Shown: positions 16,897-25,403, counted from the first letter of the stretch. The stretch: DNA of 37,084 nt from Candidatus Avimonas caecicola (GCA_904419875.1 CAJFTG010000028.1:1-37084); one strand, 5' to 3'. Made by a program: numbers and translations. The notes: generated from the letters alone by a model not told the origin.

Positions 16897-18015
16897 ATGC
16901 AGTTTCGGGATTTGAAAGCCCAGTATGCGGCGCTGAAAACGGAAATCGACGCCGCCATGCAGCAGGTTGCCGGAGACGGCAATTTTATCAGCGGAGCCCA
17001 GGTAGCCGAGCTGGAGGAGGCTTTGGCGGAGTATGTGGGCGTGAAGCACTGCGTGACCTGCGGCAACGGCACCGACGCGCTGACCATGGCGCTGATGAGC
17101 TGGGAGATCGGGCCGGGGGATGCGGTGTTTGTGCCGGATTTCACCTTCTTCGCCTCGGGCGAGGTGGTGTCCTTCGAGGGCGCGACGCCGATTTTTGTGG
17201 ATGTGGAAGCGGACACCTTCAATCTGGATCCGGTGCGGCTGGAGGAAGCTGTCCTTGCGGTAAAGGAGGAAGGGAAGCTGACCCCCAGGGCCGTTGTGGC
17301 GGTGGACCTGTTCGGGCTTCCCGCCGATTATCGGTCGATTCGGGCCGTCGCCCGAAAATACGGGCTGTTGCTGCTGGAAGACGGCGCGCAGGGCTTTGGC
17401 GGCAGCCTGGACGGCCGGCGCGCGTGCAGCTTCGGCGATATTTCCACCACCTCCTTCTTCCCGGCCAAGCCGCTGGGCTGCTATGGGGACGGCGGAGCGG
17501 TGTTTACCGACGACGAGGCGACGGCGGACTATCTGCGCTCCATCCGGGTGCATGGGAAAGGCTCCTTCAAATACGACAATGTCCGCATCGGGATGAACTC
17601 GCGGCTGGATACCCTTCAGGCCGCCATCCTGCTGCCTAAGCTTCGGGCCTTCCGGGAATATGAACTGGAAGCGGTGAACCGCGCCGCCGGCTGGTATACC
17701 GAACGGCTGGCGGACGTGGTGAAAACCCCGGTCGTGCCGGAGGGCTTCGGCTCAAGCTGGGCACAGTATACGATCACACTGGAAAGCCGGGAACAGCGGG
17801 ACGGCATACAGGCGGCGCTCAAGGAGCAGGGCATCCCCACCATGGTGTATTATCCCAAGCCCATGCACGCGCAGACGGCCTTTGCCGGCCTGCCGCCCGT
17901 TTCCTGCCCGGTCAGCGACCGGCTGTGCGGGTGCGTGCTCTCCCTCCCGATGCATCCGTATCTGGGGGAGGGGAATGTGGAGTTTGTCTGCGAAGCGCTC
18001 AGAAAGCTGCTGTGA
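16897..18015 (+). CDS. DegT/DnrJ/EryC1/StrS family aminotransferase
   Basis: This 372-residue PLP-dependent enzyme belongs to the sugar aminotransferase family that transfers an amino group from glutamate or glutamine to a nucleotide-linked keto-sugar, usually for surface polysaccharide or antibiotic sugars. It starts MQFRDLKAQYAALKTEID, typical of the WbpE/WlbE-like branch. CGNGTDAL holds the PLP phosphate loop, LLEDGAQGFGG the Asp that pairs with the PLP nitrogen, and SFFPAKPLGCYGDGGA the Schiff-base Lys191. The C-terminal YYPKPMHAQTAF segment is also typical. The start ATG at 16897 follows AAAGGAG with 9-base spacing. It stands alone between its own promoter and terminator, with no dehydratase, epimerase or glycosyltransferase beside it, so the sugar substrate cannot be inferred. 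Confidence 0.93.
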   Translation: MQFRDLKAQYAALKTEIDAAMQQVAGDGNFISGAQVAELEEALAEYVGVKHCVTCGNGTDALTMALMSWEIGPGDAVFVPDFTFFASGEVVSFEGATPIFVDVEADTFNLDPVRLEEAVLAVKEEGKLTPRAVVAVDLFGLPADYRSIRAVARKYGLLLLEDGAQGFGGSLDGRRACSFGDISTTSFFPAKPLGCYGDGGAVFTDDEATADYLRSIRVHGKGSFKYDNVRIGMNSRLDTLQAAILLPKLRAFREYELEAVNRAAGWYTERLADVVKTPVVPEGFGSSWAQYTITLESREQRDGIQAALKEQGIPTMVYYPKPMHAQTAFAGLPPVSCPVSDRLCGCVLSLPMHPYLGEGNVEFVCEALRKLL

Positions 18016-18050
18016 CGCCGGAACCGGCGTCTTCCCATATCCCATACGAA

Positions 18051-18107
18051 CGCCGGGGAAGCGCCCTGCCCCTCCTGAGGAGCAGGATGTTTCCCCGGCG
18101 CTTTTTT
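18051..18107 (+). terminator. Terminator after the DegT-family gene
   Basis: CGCCGGGGAA (18051-18060) pairs with TTCCCCGGCG (18091-18100), with a smaller inner hairpin (CCTC-CTGA-GGAG region), then C and six T. A separate perfect ACGCCGGAACCGGCGT repeat overlaps the stop codon (18015-18030). Confidence 0.88.
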
Positions 18108-18158
18108 GCGCGGATTTGCCGCTTTTTCAGGATATGCCCAAGGGGGCGCAGCGGGCGG

Positions 18159-19280
18159 TTACCGCGAGGAAGGGGGGAGCTCCCCGGCCAGCGCCGCGAA
18201 CTCCGACACCACCCAACCGGTCAGGATGGCGGCGCCTTCCCAATCCATGGCTTCGATGTTGTAGCGCTCCATCGCGTCGTGCACCGCTTTGGCCTCCGCG
18301 GCGATGGAGACCGCTTCGCTGAGCAGTTCCCTGGCCGCCCTCCGGTTGAAGGAAAGCAGCTGCCGGCGGGAACGAAGGCCCTCCGTATCGGTGAAGCGGG
18401 CGGCATGGATGCGGCGGAAGACGGGAAAGTCCGCCTTGTGCCAGGGGTTGGAGGTGGTGAAGCCTACCCCGATGGAAGGGATGAGAAGATGCTCCAGCTT
18501 CTCCTTCGGGAAGAGGGGGCAGGCGCAGCTGATGACATCCAGCCCGGCTTCCAGCGCCCGGCGGCGGAGCTCCTCCAGCAGCAGGCGGGAGGAAGCGCCG
18601 TACTCGTCTTCCAGAGAGTAGATGCGGGGGCACAGCGCCTGCAGCGTTTCATGGAAGGTCACCAGCCCCTGCGGGGTGACGGCGGAAAGAAAGCGGCGGA
18701 TCTCCCGCCCGGACTGTTCGGCACGCCCGCCGAACTCCCGGCCGGCGATCCGGGCGGCGCTCCGCAGGATTTTTTCCTTGTCGGTATATTCCGCCGCGAT
18801 TCGGCAGCTGTCCCCCAGCAGGGAGGCCGCCGCCCCGAGGAATTTTCGGCAGCGCGCATGCAGTGCGGAGCAGGCTTCGGTGGCTTCCATGATTTTCGGC
18901 GCCTGTTCGTGCAGCCGTCCCGCGTCCATGCAGGCGCTCAGGTTGACGATCTGTTCGACCGCCCCCCAGTATTTCGGCTCGATGACATGGGGCGCGGTCG
19001 CGTCGATGATGCAGGCCCGGATTTCGGGAAACCGGACGCCGTCCAGCGAGTTCGGGTCGGAGGAGCAGAGGATGGCCTCCGCCTCCAGGCCCTGGGCGGT
19101 CATCTCGTTGAGAACCCGCCGCATCAGCGAGGACTTTCCGGTCCCCGGCCCGCTTTTAATGAGATACGCCCGCCAGCCCTGCGCGGGGTCGTAGAGATCG
19201 TCCAGATAGCCGACAAAGCCGCCGGGGGTGTTTGCGCCCATAAAGAAGCGGATCGGCGTCTGCATTTCCAAGCTGTCCAT
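18159..19280 (-). CDS. P-loop ATPase of the PRK06851-like family
   Basis: The 373-residue protein matches, from memory, the uncharacterised Firmicute family PRK06851. It has an early Walker A motif (KSGPGTGKSSLMRRVL, about residues 42-57), then the family-typical CSSDPNSLDGVRFPEI, a hydrophobic strand with Asp (ACIIDATAPHVIEPK) that may act as Walker B, and GAVEQIVNLSACMD. The C-terminal half has GVGFTTSNPWHKADF followed by a helical end. The function of the family is unknown; it is a predicted soluble NTPase. The start at 19280 has GGGAGAG about 7 bases upstream; a second ATG lies five codons later. It is convergent with the DegT-family gene, and no convincing promoter was found upstream. 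Confidence 0.82.
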   Translation of the reverse strand: MDSLEMQTPIRFFMGANTPGGFVGYLDDLYDPAQGWRAYLIKSGPGTGKSSLMRRVLNEMTAQGLEAEAILCSSDPNSLDGVRFPEIRACIIDATAPHVIEPKYWGAVEQIVNLSACMDAGRLHEQAPKIMEATEACSALHARCRKFLGAAASLLGDSCRIAAEYTDKEKILRSAARIAGREFGGRAEQSGREIRRFLSAVTPQGLVTFHETLQALCPRIYSLEDEYGASSRLLLEELRRRALEAGLDVISCACPLFPKEKLEHLLIPSIGVGFTTSNPWHKADFPVFRRIHAARFTDTEGLRSRRQLLSFNRRAARELLSEAVSIAAEAKAVHDAMERYNIEAMDWEGAAILTGWVVSEFAALAGELPPSSR

Positions 19281-19606
19281 AGGTACTCTCCCGTCCCTTC
19301 CGTTCGTGTTGAAAGATGGATATGGCCGTTACGGTATCAGCCTATTCCGCGGCGGACCGAATGGTGCCCGTCCGGGGGCGGATTATCGGCAAAATCGCAG
19401 AAAGGCCGCCGGCGGCGGGGAAGAAAAGGGAGGTTTTCCGCAAAGCGGGGGCCCGCCGCCTGCGGAGCCGCGGAAACGGCAGGGTGGGAGAGCGTGCGGC
19501 AGCATGAGGCGGCATGAGGCAGAATGCGGCAGAATGCGGCAGAACCCCACAGAACGCGGCAGCATGCGGCGGAGGGCATCCCTGTATCGGGCCGGAGAGG
19601 GACGGC
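19281..19606. other. Gap between ATPase gene and the anti-sigma terminator
   Basis: No gene is seen. The gap holds a 10-bp tandem array (19491-19570). The region 19300-19380 should hold the promoter of the minus-strand ATPase gene, but no good -35/-10 pair was found. Confidence 0.6.
19491..19570 (+). repeat. 10-bp tandem array (8 units)
   Basis: Eight consecutive 10-base units in strict register: AGCGTGCGGC, AGCATGAGGC, GGCATGAGGC, AGAATGCGGC twice, AGAACCCCAC, AGAACGCGGC, AGCATGCGGC. The period of one helix turn matches the array before rpoB, but the unit is less purine-biased. Confidence 0.92.
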
Positions 19607-19646
19607 AAAAAGGGGTCCGCCGCCAACCCCGTTGGCGGCGGACCCC
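19607..19646 (-). terminator. Strong terminator of the sigma/anti-sigma operon
   Basis: A perfect 16-bp stem (19612-19627 with 19631-19646, loop of three bases) is followed on the minus strand by five T (A run at 19607-19611). It lies about 100 bases after the anti-sigma stop. Confidence 0.93.
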
Positions 19647-19744
19647 CGAAGGTGTGCGGGATGGCCGTGCCTGCGGCCCTCCCGTTGTGACGCCCGCGTG
19701 CAAGGCCGCGTTTCCCCCTGCGGCCGCCGCGCCCTGTCCGCGGG

Positions 19745-20602
19745 TCAGGACCGGGCGGTTTCCAGCGCGGAAAGATCGATCCCGGCGGCCTCCAGGTCCT
19801 CCTCGTCCAGCAGGGTGAGGGCCATGGGCAGGAACTCCTCCCATGTCAGGTTCTGCGAGACGACTTTAAAGTGCGCGCCGTCGACGGTGAATTCCGCGGC
19901 GTACCAGTCGATGAACCGTTCGGGGTTCTCGTAGGTTCCGCCGTCCCCCATCGCGTGGTGGCCGAACCGGATCGAAACGTCCCCGATCTGCGTTTCCCCC
20001 GCGTTACCCTCCGGCCAGTCGAAGAAATAGCCGGGGCCTCCGGGAAGGCGGCTGGCGTAGACGGCGAACCGCTTTTGCAGCGCGGCGTCCCCGTCCGCCG
20101 CGGCGGCACACGCCTCCGTCACCTGGTCGTAGGCAAGGGTGCCGTCGTTGTTGCGGTAGGCCCGGAAGTTTCCGCCTGCCGGGTAGATCAGGCCGGGCAG
20201 GACGTAACGGGGGATCAGGCTGCGGCCGATATAGGCTTCCGCTTCCCGGTGGGTCCAGATTTCCTCCTGCATGGTTTCCGGGTCGTAAACCGGCCGGCAG
20301 GCGATCCCGATCCCCCCCAGCTCGGCAAATTCGATCGTGGGCAGGACGGGAAGAGGGGCGGAAGACGAAGCGGCGGAAACGCTGCCGGTCGTTGCCCAGG
20401 CTGTTTCCGTCGTCCCGCCGGCGGAGGCCGGCAGGGAGGTTGTGCCGGCCGGCGCGGCCAGCAGGAAGGCGGCGCAGACCGCGGCGGCGCAGCCGGCGGT
20501 GGGGACCAGAGCGCCGACAAGGCGGTTCCGCCGTTTCTGCCGGACGATCTGCGCGTCCGCCTTGCGGCGGACAGAAGAGCGATAGTCCTCGTTGTTTTTC
20601 AT
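19745..20602 (-). CDS. Membrane anti-sigma factor (partner of the ECF sigma factor)
   Basis: The 285-residue single-pass membrane protein is encoded directly after the ECF sigma gene and is most likely its anti-sigma factor. It has a charged N-terminal cytoplasmic part (KNNEDYRSSVRRKADAQIVR), one hydrophobic segment at about 28-50 (LVGALVPTAGCAAAVCAAFL), a Ser/Thr/Ala/Pro-rich linker, and an extracytoplasmic domain of about 190 residues. That domain ends in a strand-helix pattern (YAAEFTVDGAHFKVVSQNLT then WEEFLPMALTLL) resembling DUF4367-type sensor domains. No zinc-binding HxxxCxxC motif of the ZAS type is seen. Of two ATGs, the one at 20602 is preferred because GAAAGGG lies about 9 bases upstream and overlaps the other (20611). 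It ends at a strong terminator. The signal sensed is unknown. Confidence 0.78.
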   Translation of the reverse strand: MKNNEDYRSSVRRKADAQIVRQKRRNRLVGALVPTAGCAAAVCAAFLLAAPAGTTSLPASAGGTTETAWATTGSVSAASSSAPLPVLPTIEFAELGGIGIACRPVYDPETMQEEIWTHREAEAYIGRSLIPRYVLPGLIYPAGGNFRAYRNNDGTLAYDQVTEACAAAADGDAALQKRFAVYASRLPGGPGYFFDWPEGNAGETQIGDVSIRFGHHAMGDGGTYENPERFIDWYAAEFTVDGAHFKVVSQNLTWEEFLPMALTLLDEEDLEAAGIDLSALETARS

Positions 20603-20653
20603 AAGCTTCATCCCTTTCAGCAGTCGGAGGGGCCCGGCCGGCGGGGAATGGCC

Positions 20654-21220
20654 TTAAAAAGCGGTTTCATAAGGCCATTCGTCCTTTTCCAGCCGTGTTT
20701 TCAGGGCGTTTTTCGCCCGGGAAGAGAGGTTGTACACCTGTTTGAGGCTTTTTTTCATCACCCGGGAAATTTCCTCGCTGGACAGGCCCTCGAAATAACG
20801 CAGGTAAAGCACGGTCCCGTAATCCCGCGGCAGGCTCTTCAGCGCGCCGAGAAGGGCCTCCCGCCGTTCGCGACCGGCGGCTTCGGAAAAGGCGGGACCG
20901 TCCGCTTCCTCCCCGCCGGACAGCGCGTCCAGGGAAAGGAGGGGGAGGGCCGTGCGGCGGCGGAGATGGGACATGGCCTTATGCCGGGCGACAGCGTACA
21001 GGTAGGTTTTCAGGCTGGACTGGAAACGGTAGCGGCGCGGATGCACGATCAGCTCCACAAAACAGTCTTCGGACAGGTCCTCCGCCGTGTGCCAGTCCCG
21101 CACCAGGTAATGCAGAAAGCGGATAAGGCCGTCTTTATACCGCAGGATCACCCCGTCAAGGGACGCCTCGTCCCCTTCCAGGTACTGCCGGTACAGCCGC
21201 TCGCCCTCGCCGTATTCCAT
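20654..21220 (-). CDS. ECF-type RNA polymerase sigma factor
   Basis: This 188-residue sigma-70 family protein of the extracytoplasmic function group directs RNA polymerase to a stress or envelope regulon. Region 2 spans about residues 5-95 (LYRQYLEGDEASLDGVILRY then LVRDWHTAEDLSEDCFVELI and KTYLYAVARHKAMSHLRRR). Region 4 spans about 125-180 (ALLGALKSLPRDYGTVLYLRYFEG and SSEEISRVMKKSLKQVYNLS, a helix-turn-helix). A short loop rich in Gly/Glu joins them. The start is taken at ATG 21220, preceded by AGGAAAAGGGGG; the frame is open 25 codons further but that part does not fit the family. The anti-sigma gene follows after 51 bases, so they form one operon. An A/T-rich patch at 21290-21331 probably holds the promoter, but neither a clear sigma-A nor a clear ECF site can be assigned. 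Confidence 0.9.
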   Translation of the reverse strand: MEYGEGERLYRQYLEGDEASLDGVILRYKDGLIRFLHYLVRDWHTAEDLSEDCFVELIVHPRRYRFQSSLKTYLYAVARHKAMSHLRRRTALPLLSLDALSGGEEADGPAFSEAAGRERREALLGALKSLPRDYGTVLYLRYFEGLSSEEISRVMKKSLKQVYNLSSRAKNALKTRLEKDEWPYETAF

Positions 21221-21680
21221 GCCGCCGCCCCCTTTTCCTCTCCTTGGTGTCCCTCTCTTCACCCATTGGTCGCCGCAGACGCCGTTTTTACTCACCGCTT
21301 CCCGTATTTTCCTGTATTTTTTTAATCAAGTGTTCGGGCCGCTCCGCCAGAGGATGGCACGGCGCCCCTCCGGGCCGCCGGCCGACAGGCCCTGCAAACC
21401 GCCGCGGGGGCAGGGCGCCGGGCCTTGGCGGATACGGCCCGCGCTGGCCCCCAAACCGGGCCGCCCACCCGCCGGCGAATCCCGGACGGCGCGGCAAAGC
21501 GGTTCGCCGCGCGCGGCCGGCCCCGGCCGTACTGCCTCCTCCGGAACGGAGATCGGCAGGGGCGCACCCCGGTTTTGCCGGGCGGCGGGAATCGGCTCCC
21601 GGCTGCCCCGCCCGGCGCGGCGCCGGCGCGTACGGGCGCCGGCGGCAACGGCGGCTTTCCTACGGGGCGCGGGGCGATTC

Positions 21681-21767
21681 GGCCGGCCGCAACCGCCGCG
21701 TGCCGCCCCTATATTTTCCACCCCGCCAAAAGCGATCCGCGCCGGGCAGGAGGCCGGCCGCAACCGC
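21681..21767. repeat. 16-bp direct repeat in the gene-free region
   Basis: GGCCGGCCGCAACCGC occurs at 21681-21696 and again at 21752-21767, 71 bases apart, inside the stretch that the orphan minus-strand promoter would transcribe. Confidence 0.8.
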
Positions 21768-21893
21768 CCCTCCATCCGCCTCCGGCTGCCGCCAGACCCG
21801 GGTTCCGTGGGGAGCCGGCAGCGTCCCCGCGGGCGCCTGCCCGTTCCCGGAGAAGGCGGCGGCCATCCGGGGCCCCGGGGAAATCACGCGCGG

Positions 21894-21923
21894 ATTATAC
21901 CATGCGGCCCGGTCCCGGGTCAA
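21894..21923 (-). promoter_or_regulatory. Orphan sigma-A promoter reading leftward
   Basis: On the minus strand TTGACC (21923-21918), 18-base spacer, and a perfect TATAAT (21899-21894). It is one of the few T/A-rich words in a very G+C-rich region. It would transcribe about 670 bases of unassigned sequence before the sigma factor start, either as a long leader for the sigma operon or as a non-coding RNA. Confidence 0.7.
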
Positions 21924-22089
21924 CGCCGCCGCCCGGCGCCGGAAGGCGTCCTTTTTTCGGCACAGCCTCCCGCGGAGCGCTCTGCACGCCGGCCTGGCCG
22001 GACAGCCTACGGCTTACGGCGGCAGCGCCCGGGCAGGAGGCAGGCTGTTCGGCCAATTGCTCTTGAGCGGGCCGCCCGACCCGCCGGCC

Positions 22090-22190
22090 CTGTTTTGGCC
22101 CCCTCTGTTCCCCTCTGTCTCCTCTGTTCCCCCCTGCTTTCCTCCCGGCTGCTTTCCCGGCTGCTTTCCACTTCCCTCCCGGCTGCCGCC
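22090..22190 (-). repeat. Polypyrimidine tandem array (CTCTGTTCCC and CCCGGCTGCTTT units)
   Basis: Roughly 100 bases of C/T-rich sequence with repeated CCCTCTGTTCC-like units followed by CCCGGCTGCTTT units of 12 bases. It is purine-rich on the minus strand and resembles the arrays elsewhere in the window. Confidence 0.85.
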
Positions 22191-22527
22191 CGGGTGGGCG
22201 GTTTGCTGGGGAAAGCCCGTCATCGGGCGGAATGCGGCCGGTTCCGGCTGTTTCCGCCGCCGCTTGCCGGCGTGTTTTTCGGGCTGCCTGCGCGGTGCAG
22301 AGGCGCAGAACCTGCCGCAATCCAAAAAGCCGCGCCAGCGCCGCGTGACAGACGGACGAGCGCGGCCGGCGTGCTGCCCCTTTATGGGCGTTTTTTGAAA
22401 CGGGGCGGGGCAAGGGCTTTTTTCCGTCCGCACGGATAACCGTCCCTTTTTCCGGCAGAATAAGAAAGGCGCGGCCGCAGGAGCGGGGAGGGCCGGCGGC
22501 GCCGCGAAAAAACGGCGGCGGGCAATC

Positions 22528-22556
22528 TGTACAAAAGCATACCTTGCAGGTATACT
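22528..22556 (+). promoter_or_regulatory. Candidate distal promoter of pflB
   Basis: TGTACA (22528-22533), 17-base spacer, TATACT (22551-22556). It overlaps a small inverted repeat ATACCT-TGC-AGGTAT (22539-22553) that could be an operator. Confidence 0.45.
22539..22553. promoter_or_regulatory. Candidate operator upstream of pflB
   Basis: ATACCT and AGGTAT are perfect complements separated by TGC. The repeat lies between the two candidate -35/-10 sets of pflB. It does not look like a Rex (TTGTTAA-N4-TTAACAA) or CRP/FNR site. Confidence 0.4.
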
Positions 22557-22575
22557 ATTCTCGTCGGCGGGACTA

Positions 22576-22604
22576 TTGTGCGTTTCATTGGCGGATGGTA
22601 TAAT
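22576..22604 (+). promoter_or_regulatory. Promoter of pflB
   Basis: TTGTGC (22576-22581), 17-base spacer, perfect TATAAT (22599-22604), about 138 bases before the pflB ATG. Confidence 0.75.
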
Positions 22605-22742
22605 TTTGACGGGACACGGGGGCGGCGCGTCCGTCCCGTGCGGCGCCCTCACACAGGACAGCGCTGCCGGCGAAAAGCGGCGGCCGGTTTCGGCAGAGCA
22701 GGCCCGCCCGGCGGGCCGCATGGACAGAAAGGCAGGTTCAGA

Positions 22743-24959
22743 ATGACGGGATTCAAAACGGGGGCTTGGGAAAAATTTGTGGATGTGCGGGATTTCATCG
22801 TGCGCAACTATACGCCCTATGACGGGGACGACCACTTCCTTGCCCCGCCGACCGAGCGGACGAAAGCGCTGTGGGACGAGGTTTCCGCCCTGATGAAGGA
22901 GGAGCGGGCCCGCGGCGGGGTGTACGATATCGATACCCATACCATTTCGCAGATCGACGCCTACGAGCCGGGATACATCGATCGGGAAAAGGAGCAGATC
23001 GTCGGGCTCCAGACCGCGGCCCCGCTGGTGCGGGCGATCATGCCCTTCGGCGGCATCCGGATGGTCCGCAATTCCCTCGCCGCTTACGGCAAGGAAATGG
23101 ATCCGGCGATTGAGACCGTTTTCCAATACCGCAAGACCCATAACGACGGTGTGTTCGACGTATACACCCCCGCGATGCGGGCGGCGCGGAAATCGGGCAT
23201 CATCACCGGCCTGCCGGACGCCTACGGCCGGGGCCGGATCATCGGGGATTACCGCCGGGTCGCGCTGTACGGCGTCGACCGGCTGATCGAGGAAAAGCGC
23301 CGCTCTCACGACGAGGCGGATTACAACGTGATGGATTCCCGCGCCATCCGCCTGCGGGAAGAGCTGGCCGAGCAGACCCGCGCGCTGGAAGCCCTCAAGC
23401 GGATGGCGGCTTCCTATGGTTTTGACATTTCCGCCCCGGCGCAGGACACCCGGGAAGCGGTTCAGTGGCTGTATTTCGGCTATCTCGCCGCCATCAAGGA
23501 GCAGAACGGCGCGGCCATGTCCATCGGCCGGGTGTCCACCTTCCTGGACATCTACGCCGAGCGGGATCTGGCCGCGGGCCGGTATACCGAAAGCGAGATC
23601 CAGGAGTTTGTGGATCATTTCGTCATGAAGCTGCGGATGGTTCGCTTCCTGCGCACCCCCGCCTACGACGAGCTGTTCAGCGGCGACCCGACCTGGGTGA
23701 CCGAATCCATTGCCGGGCTGTGTACCGACGGGCGGCATATGGTCACGAAGATGTCCTTCCGCTTCCTTCACACCCTGACCAATCTCGGGCCGGCCCCCGA
23801 GCCGAACATGACGGTTCTGTGGAGCCCGCGCCTGCCGGAGAATTTCAAGCAGTACTGCGCCAGAATGTCGATCGACACCTGCTCCATTCAGTATGAAAGC
23901 GACGAGCTGATGCGCAAGAAATTCGGGGACGACTACGGCATCGCCTGCTGCGTGTCCGCCATGCGGATCGGCAAGCAGATGCAGTTCTTCGGCGCGCGGG
24001 CCAACCTGGCCAAGGCGCTGCTGTACGCCATCAACGGCGGCCGGGATGAGAAGAGCGGCGTGCAGGTCGGCCCGGAGATGTTTGCCTGCCGCGGCAAATA
24101 CCTGGAATACGAGGATGTCAAAAAGAAGTTTGAAAAGACCTGCGACTGGCTGGCTTCCCTGTATGTCAACACTCTGAACGTCATCCACTATATGCACGAC
24201 AAATATTGCTATGAGAAGCTGCAGATGGCGCTGCACGACGACGAGGTGTTCCGCACCATGGCCTGCGGCGTGGCGGGCCTTTCGGTGGTGGCGGATTCCC
24301 TTTCGGCCATCAAGTACGCCAGGGTCCGCCCCATCCGGGACGAATCGGGCCTGGCGGTGGATTTCGAAATCGAAGGCGATTACCCGAAATTCGGCAACAA
24401 CGACCCCCGTGTGGACGACATTGCGGTGGACGTGGTGAAGATGTTCATGGGCAAAATCGCCAAGTGTCCCACCTACCGTGAGGCCAAACCCACCATATCG
24501 ATCCTCACCATCACCTCCAACGTGGTGTACGGCAAGAAGACCGGGTCCACCCCCGACGGCCGCAAGGGCGGCGAGCCCTTCGCACCGGGCGCCAACCCGA
24601 TGCACGGCCGGGACGACCACGGCTGCGTGGCCTCCATGATGTCGGTGGCCAAGCTCCCGTACGATTACAGCGAGGACGGCATCAGCTACACCTTCTCCAT
24701 TGTCCCCACGGCCCTCGGGCGGGAGGAGGACGAGCGGGAGAAAAACCTGGTCGGCCTGATGGACGGCTACTTCAGCGAAAGCGGCCACCACATCAATGTC
24801 AACGTCCTCAACCGCGAGGTGCTGCTCGACGCGATGGACCATCCGGAGAAGTATCCGCAGCTGACCATCCGCGTGTCCGGCTATGCCGTCAACTTTGTGA
24901 AGCTGACCCGCGAGCAGCAGCTGGACGTGATTAACCGCACCTTCCACACCCGCTTCTGA
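22743..24959 (+). CDS. pflB: Formate C-acetyltransferase (pyruvate formate-lyase)
   Basis: This oxygen-sensitive glycyl radical enzyme of fermentation turns pyruvate and CoA into acetyl-CoA and formate in the cytoplasm. The 738-residue protein carries the adjacent catalytic cysteines C402-C403 ([14 protein letters not shown]) and the glycyl radical loop [12 protein letters not shown] with the radical on Gly713, 25 residues from the C terminus. [18 protein letters not shown] and [20 protein letters not shown] are further hallmarks of true PFL rather than of glycerol or choline lyases. The start ATG at 22743 is preceded by a modest GAAAGGCAGG. The reading open upstream overlaps the promoter. 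Its activase gene follows after 444 bases behind a separate promoter, so the two can be tuned independently. It ends at a 17-bp hairpin. Confidence 0.98.
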   Translation: MTGFKTGAWEKFVDVRDFIVRNYTPYDGDDHFLAPPTERTKALWDEVSALMKEERARGGVYDIDTHTISQIDAYEPGYIDREKEQIVGLQTAAPLVRAIMPFGGIRMVRNSLAAYGKEMDPAIETVFQYRKTHNDGVFDVYTPAMRAARKSGIITGLPDAYGRGRIIGDYRRVALYGVDRLIEEKRRSHDEADYNVMDSRAIRLREELAEQTRALEALKRMAASYGFDISAPAQDTREAVQWLYFGYLAAIKEQNGAAMSIGRVSTFLDIYAERDLAAGRYTESEIQEFVDHFVMKLRMVRFLRTPAYDELFSGDPTWVTESIAGLCTDGRHMVTKMSFRFLHTLTNLGPAPEPNMTVLWSPRLPENFKQYCARMSIDTCSIQYESDELMRKKFGDDYGIACCVSAMRIGKQMQFFGARANLAKALLYAINGGRDEKSGVQVGPEMFACRGKYLEYEDVKKKFEKTCDWLASLYVNTLNVIHYMHDKYCYEKLQMALHDDEVFRTMACGVAGLSVVADSLSAIKYARVRPIRDESGLAVDFEIEGDYPKFGNNDPRVDDIAVDVVKMFMGKIAKCPTYREAKPTISILTITSNVVYGKKTGSTPDGRKGGEPFAPGANPMHGRDDHGCVASMMSVAKLPYDYSEDGISYTFSIVPTALGREEDEREKNLVGLMDGYFSESGHHINVNVLNREVLLDAMDHPEKYPQLTIRVSGYAVNFVKLTREQQLDVINRTFHTRF

Positions 24960-25096
24960 GCGGCCTGCATCGTCTTGGCGGCGGACAACGGCGGAGCGGC
25001 CGATCCGCACCCAGGCTGTCCGGGACATTGCCGGCGGTTTGCCGTCGCTTTTCGGCTCGCTGCCGCACTGCCGGAAAGGCCAGGCCTCTGCATAAC

Positions 25097-25139
25097 GAAG
25101 GGCGCGCCGCAAACTCCATTTTGCGGCGCGCCCTTCTTG
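25097..25139 (+). terminator. pflB terminator
   Basis: A perfect 17-bp stem (25097-25113 with 25120-25136) around a 6-base loop, then a weak tail TTGT, about 140 bases after the stop of pflB. Confidence 0.8.
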
Positions 25140-25174
25140 TCCCGGCACGGCGGACAATCCTCCTCGGCAGGAAA

Positions 25175-25320
25175 GCAGCCGAATTATTACAAAACGTATT
25201 ATATAATTAAAATATTACGAATAAGAGATGCTTTTTATAAACCGAAAACTCCGAATTGTATATAGTTTGTCATTTTATACAATTAGTAAAATATCTTTCA
25301 AAAAAATAAGAGGCCAAACG
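25175..25320. other. A/T-rich island between pflB and pflA
   Basis: About 145 bases are strongly A/T-rich in surroundings near 65% G+C. It contains no gene. It includes a 9-bp inverted repeat AATTGTATA (25254-25262) / TATACAATT (25276-25284) separated by 13 bases, and lies directly before the pflA promoter, so a regulator site or UP element is plausible; an ancient insertion remnant is the alternative. Confidence 0.65.
25254..25284. promoter_or_regulatory. Inverted repeat upstream of the pflA promoter
   Basis: Perfect 9-bp arms AATTGTATA and TATACAATT with a 13-base spacer, about 50 bases upstream of the pflA -35 box. The spacing of half-site centres (about 22 bases) puts both on one face of the helix. 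Confidence 0.5.
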
Positions 25321-25332
25321 CGGGAAAACTTC

Positions 25333-25360
25333 TTGTTTTTTCGACAGGGTCCGTTACAAT
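25333..25360 (+). promoter_or_regulatory. Promoter of pflA
   Basis: TTGTTT (25333-25338), 16-base spacer, TACAAT (25355-25360), about 44 bases before the pflA ATG. Confidence 0.75.
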
Positions 25361-25403
25361 AGAGAGCGGGCCGGCTTTGGAGCCGGCGGAAAGGCGGAAA
25401 CCA

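Larger units (their letters stand above)
21221..22527. other. Large G+C-rich gene-free region between sigma factor and pflB
   Basis: About 1.3 kb without a credible gene. Long frames are open on both strands, but they translate into Arg/Pro/Gly/Ala-rich low-complexity sequence and overlap each other. The region holds a near-consensus minus-strand promoter (21894-21923), a 16-bp direct repeat (21681-21696 and 21752-21767), a small hairpin with T run on + (21935-21957), and a C/T tandem array (22090-22190). No tRNA, tmRNA, RNase P or SRP RNA consensus was recognised. Confidence 0.6.

Noticed and set aside
21219-22439. Several overlapping 150-400 codon frames in the G+C-rich gap before pflB
   Set aside because: Open on both strands at once, compositionally simple, without Shine-Dalgarno sites or recognisable motifs; they also cross the C/T tandem array. 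Typical of non-coding high-G+C DNA.
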